A stretch of DNA of 64,000 nucleotides, taken from positions 92,286-156,285 of the forward strand of contig DATELH010000001.1 in NCBI GenBank assembly GCA_035276765.1, read 5' to 3'. The notes under the pieces are model-generated. The model had not been told where the DNA came from and made no database searches. It was given only the letters and a program-made list of their open reading frames with translations. Shown piece by piece: positions 61,481 to 64,000 of the stretch. The first letter of the stretch is position 1. Each line of letters starts with the position of its first letter. The DNA comes from DATASD01 sp035276765. GTDB taxonomy: Bacteria > Patescibacteriota > Saccharimonadia > Saccharimonadales > UBA4665. A program made the position numbers and the translations under genes.

Positions 61481-62458
61481 TCAGCAATACAATACGCGGT
61501 TGGGTGGAGCGTCGCTCACGAAAACGCTTATAGGTACGTAGTACCGGTTATTCCACGGCTCACTCGCGATGCGGTACCAATACCTATCTGTTGTGGAGCT
61601 CGACGTGTCAACCATGCACGAAATTTGTGCACGCTGGTTCGGCTGAAGTGTAGGACCAGGGAACAGTTTGTGGAACGGATCGCCGAAGGCGGCGGCAGTG
61701 ACGTCGGCTCGGGTTACTGCTTCATAGAACATCGTGCTTGTCGGCGAGTCCGAACGATCATGTTCGGTGGAACCTGACTGGAGGGGAACGCTTGGCTGTG
61801 CCGTGGCCAAGGTAGTGGTCACAGGCGCCGGAGGTGCCGGGCTGTGCTTAGTTTCGAGGGGTGCAATGGTTGTTGGGGCAGCGGAGTTGATGGCGGAGAC
61901 TTGTGGCGCTGCATGGCTGATGTAGTTATCGGTCGCCACAACCAGTACGCCGATAAGTCCGATAGATATGGTAACTTTTCCGGCGATTGACTTATGTTCG
62001 CGCGCTAAATTCTGCACAGCTTGAAGAAAATCCGCTAGTTCCTGCGACGCGGCCGCCTCGTTTGATTTCGAGGTAATGCCAGGCCGCGCACCAAGAAGAT
62101 ACTTCTCAAGCTGCGGTATTGCCGCCTTCATGACATATCTACAAGAACGAGGCTTCGATCCACCTGCAGCAGCCAGCGCATTCTGTCTCTCGGTCAGGTT
62201 CTTACCTAGACTCTTACTGTTTTCCGACAAGTTAAAGCTATAACGCATCACTTGCCGGTGTCGGTCTTCTTCCTCGCGTGAAATGAACTTGCGCAAACGT
62301 TGCCGAAACGTCTCGGCGACTTCGACGATCGCCTTTCCGTCAAGCTTCAGATGTTCGAGAATGGGTGCCGGAATTTTCGCTGCGAAACTATTACCGTAGA
62401 CACCAAGCCCGCGCGGCAAGTCACTCAGCCAGTCTCTAAGCTCGTTCTTCTTGACCAT
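61481..62458 (-). CDS. Membrane protein with actinobacterial-style C-terminal domain
   Basis: 325 residues. N-terminal MVKKNELRDWLSDLP, a helical cytoplasmic part, a membrane helix (VTISIGLIGVLVVATDNYIS), then a Thr/Ala/Pro-rich linker and a C-terminal domain (YWYRIASEPWNNRYYVPIS with C residues) of the type found at the ends of actinobacterial proteins bound to the envelope. Cytoplasmic regulator and secreted sensor functions are both possible. Part of the second element. Confidence 0.6.
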   Translation of the reverse strand: MVKKNELRDWLSDLPRGLGVYGNSFAAKIPAPILEHLKLDGKAIVEVAETFRQRLRKFISREEEDRHRQVMRYSFNLSENSKSLGKNLTERQNALAAAGGSKPRSCRYVMKAAIPQLEKYLLGARPGITSKSNEAAASQELADFLQAVQNLAREHKSIAGKVTISIGLIGVLVVATDNYISHAAPQVSAINSAAPTTIAPLETKHSPAPPAPVTTTLATAQPSVPLQSGSTEHDRSDSPTSTMFYEAVTRADVTAAAFGDPFHKLFPGPTLQPNQRAQISCMVDTSSSTTDRYWYRIASEPWNNRYYVPISVFVSDAPPNRVLYC

Positions 62459-62470
62459 CAGTTTCCTTGG

Positions 62471-62623
62471 TTAGAGGCGCGTCATTTCAGCGTCATCTTC
62501 ACCGCTATCGGTAGCAGGTGAGCGGAGCCGAACCGGGTATGCGCCAAGTTCACCCCATCCAGTGACTATCGGATCACTTGGGTCATCAAAAAGGGTGCAG
62601 GAGTCCAGGATTCGATATCGCAT
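62471..62623 (-). CDS. Possible small ORF upstream of the 61481 gene
   Basis: About 50 residues from the ATG at 62623 (MRYRILDSCTLFDDPS), ending 12 nt before the next gene. Acidic tail (DSGEDDAEMTRL). No ribosome site is obvious and the family is unknown. It is listed because its position fits an operon, but it may be spurious. Confidence 0.25.
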   Translation of the reverse strand: MRYRILDSCTLFDDPSDPIVTGWGELGAYPVRLRSPATDSGEDDAEMTRL

Positions 62624-62664
62624 GCGCGAGAGAGTAATTTTCTGGTATACTACGTCACATAGTC

Positions 62665-63309
62665 GTGACAAATTCACCTGAACATCCACCAGCCAACCCT
62701 CCTGCCCAGCCGACCTTCGACATCGGGCAGTGGACAGCGGCGGAGATTATTCTCTTTGGGCGCGTTTCGCACCTTAAGTCCAAGTGGGCTACCGGCATCT
62801 GGTTTCCCAACTTCACTTCTGCATTCGAGTCCTTTGAGCAGCAGATGGAAACGCTCGGTAAACGCAACGTCGAGCTGCTTGCCGAGGTCTGCATCCAATG
62901 GGCCGTTCACCCGAATCGTCAAGCGCGCACGGACGCGCCTTTCTACTTAGAACAATTGACACGCAGCGACAGTCACCATGACATCGGTATCAAACTGTGG
63001 GACCAGCTCCTGCGCGACGAAGACAAGTACGTTCGCGGCCATGCGTGCGGCATGCTCATAGGGCGAGATGAAGAAACCTCTGAAGAAAAGTTGCTGGCTG
63101 TCGCCAACGACCAATTGACGGACTCCGAGCGGAAGCAACTCGCCGACGACAACATGACCCGTGAGGAGTTGCGGCGCTTGGTGGAAGCCTACCACCGAGC
63201 GGAGCAGGGCGAGAACCTCCACCACGTCGGCGAAACCGCCCTGTCCACCGTCCTTGATGAGGTGAGCAAGAACATTGTTTTTGATATCCGCGACCGTTAC
63301 GAGGACTGA
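62665..63309 (+). CDS. Hypothetical protein, possibly HEAT-like
   Basis: 214 residues from a GTG. Mostly helical with repeated acidic helices (LLAEVCIQWAVHPNRQART, LWDQLLRDEDKYVRGHACG, LRRLVEAYHRAEQGENL). A TATACT-like box about 15 nt upstream is a possible promoter. No known family. It starts a divergent unit after the 61481 gene. Confidence 0.5.
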   Translation: MTNSPEHPPANPPAQPTFDIGQWTAAEIILFGRVSHLKSKWATGIWFPNFTSAFESFEQQMETLGKRNVELLAEVCIQWAVHPNRQARTDAPFYLEQLTRSDSHHDIGIKLWDQLLRDEDKYVRGHACGMLIGRDEETSEEKLLAVANDQLTDSERKQLADDNMTREELRRLVEAYHRAEQGENLHHVGETALSTVLDEVSKNIVFDIRDRYED

Positions 63310-63469
63310 TTGCCACTGGCATGCCACGTTGCCAGTTAAATTGCCAGTACCAGGTCGGCGCGTTGCCACCATTGCCACATTGATGAGAGACCTTTTCAAC
63401 GCTGGCGCTGTGAGCTACAAATTTCTTGGCGCGACCACCCAAAACAAAGAGCAAGAAGGAGGTGTACCC

Positions 63470-63694
63470 ATGAACCACCGTGTAATCGGCATCGTCGCTG
63501 GGTTGGTCGTCTTCGGGCTGTCGGTTCGGCTGCTGGCTGGCATCTTGTCCTCGGCGCTCCCTGGCCCGCTGTGGCAGGCAATTGTCAGTGGCTTGGACCT
63601 GCTGTTTGGCATGGTCAACCCGGCTTTGGCGGCCATCGCGGCCACGGTCATTCTCGGCGGGTTGGTGTGGATCTTCATCGGACGCCGCCGCTAG
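63470..63694 (+). CDS. Small two-helix membrane protein
   Basis: 74 residues preceded by AAGGAGGTG. Two hydrophobic helices (VIGIVAGLVVFGLSVRLLAG, PALAAIAATVILGGLVWIF) and a short Arg-rich end (GRRR). Typical of small spread/transfer-type proteins (spd) of actinobacterial elements, as an inference from context. Confidence 0.6.
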   Translation: MNHRVIGIVAGLVVFGLSVRLLAGILSSALPGPLWQAIVSGLDLLFGMVNPALAAIAATVILGGLVWIFIGRRR

Positions 63695-63743
63695 GTTTCT
63701 GTTTTTCTGGTCGATTCCATCCTTTTCTCGGAAAGGTATTCCC

Positions 63744-63902
63744 ATGCTCACGAAAGTTGGCTGTGCGCTGCTGTGCCTGCCGTTCATTATCTGGATTTTG
63801 GGGATGTTGCTGTACGCGGCGTCCCATGTCGTCTTTTGGCTGCTGGTCGTTGGCTTGGTCGCCCTGGTGGTGGCCTTGGTGGTGCGGGCCGGTCAGGCGT
63901 GA
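63744..63902 (+). CDS. Very small membrane protein
   Basis: 52 residues with GGAAAGG upstream. Almost wholly hydrophobic (LPFIIWILGMLLYAA, VFWLLVVGLVALVVALVV). The next gene begins inside its stop (GTGA), so it is part of an operon. Confidence 0.55.
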   Translation: MLTKVGCALLCLPFIIWILGMLLYAASHVVFWLLVVGLVALVVALVVRAGQA

Positions 63903-64000
63903 GCACCACCGTAGCGCTTCTGGTCGTGGGCAGCGGCCTGGCCGGCTACGGCCTGGGTCGCGCCCACCAGTGGCTTCACACGGCCCGTCACCTGATGGGC
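63899..64000 (+). CDS. Membrane protein, cut by the window end
   Basis: 34 codons from the GTG, overlapping the previous stop. Starts VSTTVALLVVGSGLAGYGLG, a hydrophobic helix followed by GRAHQWLHTARHLMG. The rest lies outside the window. Same operon as the two genes before it. Confidence 0.5.
   Translation, partial: MSTTVALLVVGSGLAGYGLGRAHQWLHTARHLMG

Larger units (their letters stand above)
52640..64000. mobile_element. Actinobacterial-type integrative element (incomplete, runs off the window)
   Basis: From the tRNA fragment to the window end the sequence is richer in G and C and carries plasmid- or ICE-like genes: an Rv3235-like protein, proteins with an RIHYHITEAL motif (one disrupted), membrane proteins, a hook ATPase, an XRE-TPR regulator next to a flavoprotein remnant, a GntR regulator, and a run of very small membrane proteins like spread proteins of actinobacterial elements. 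Integrase and transfer genes should lie to the right, outside this window. Confidence 0.65.

Noticed and set aside
1..64000. CRISPR array or insertion sequence
   Set aside because: No regularly spaced short repeats and no transposase-like frame with terminal inverted repeats were seen in either strand.

Overview
The window looks like a chromosomal segment of a Patescibacteria/CPR bacterium, most likely a Saccharibacteria (TM7)-type organism. This is inferred from gene content, not from a marker-gene tree. The pointers are a peptidoglycan- and surface-centred gene set (DUF5667 protein, modular amidase, sortase, LCP protein, L,D-transpeptidase, MurA with an N-terminal HTH domain, MurB), a minimal TatA-TatC pair, many small unknown membrane proteins, tRNA genes with encoded CCA, and many genes with a -10 box only 6-8 nt before the ATG, which implies leaderless mRNAs.

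Layout. 0-16 kb: core region with an endonuclease/exonuclease/phosphatase protein, DUF378 protein, DUF5667 coiled-coil protein, amidase, sortase, tatA-tatC, LCP protein, folC, chaB, 3-methyladenine DNA glycosylase and unknown membrane proteins. 16.24-25.44 kb: a genomic island inserted in the 3' part of tRNA-Arg(UCG). It is bounded by a perfect 53-bp direct repeat, with the intact tRNA at the right end and the 3' remnant at the left. It carries actinobacterial-looking plasmid debris, two paralogous unknown proteins with duplicated promoters, and a two-component system plus ABC transporter operon. 25.4-52.6 kb: core region with an L,D-transpeptidase, ZIP transporter, flavodoxin-like reductase, MFS and CaCA transporters, clusters of unknown genes (32-37 kb), folP, an XRE-DUF3467 regulator, murB, glyA, HTH-murA, a P1B ATPase, a dolichol-kinase-like protein, an ABC exporter, a cupredoxin-like protein and five tRNAs (Arg-CCG, Gly-UCC, Arg-UCU, His-GUG, Pro-CGG). 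52.64 kb to the end: a second, GC-richer element. It starts at a 20-bp tRNA 3'-end fragment and runs off the window. Its content resembles actinobacterial integrative and conjugative elements: a full-length copy of the Rv3235-like gene found as a damaged copy in island 1, an ABC-type ATPase with a CPLC hook (candidate defence protein), an XRE-TPR regulator next to a flavoprotein remnant, a GntR regulator and a run of very small membrane proteins.

How it fits together. The core genes mostly build, cross-link and decorate a Gram-positive-type envelope, move metals and small molecules across it, and supply one-carbon units (folC, folP, glyA). The two islands use the same insertion logic (tRNA 3' end, minus strand, debris at the left end) and share a left-end gene module of actinobacterial type. 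Because Saccharibacteria live on Actinobacteria, I read this as cross-phylum gene flow from host to epibiont. A chimeric assembly is the main alternative for the right-hand part.
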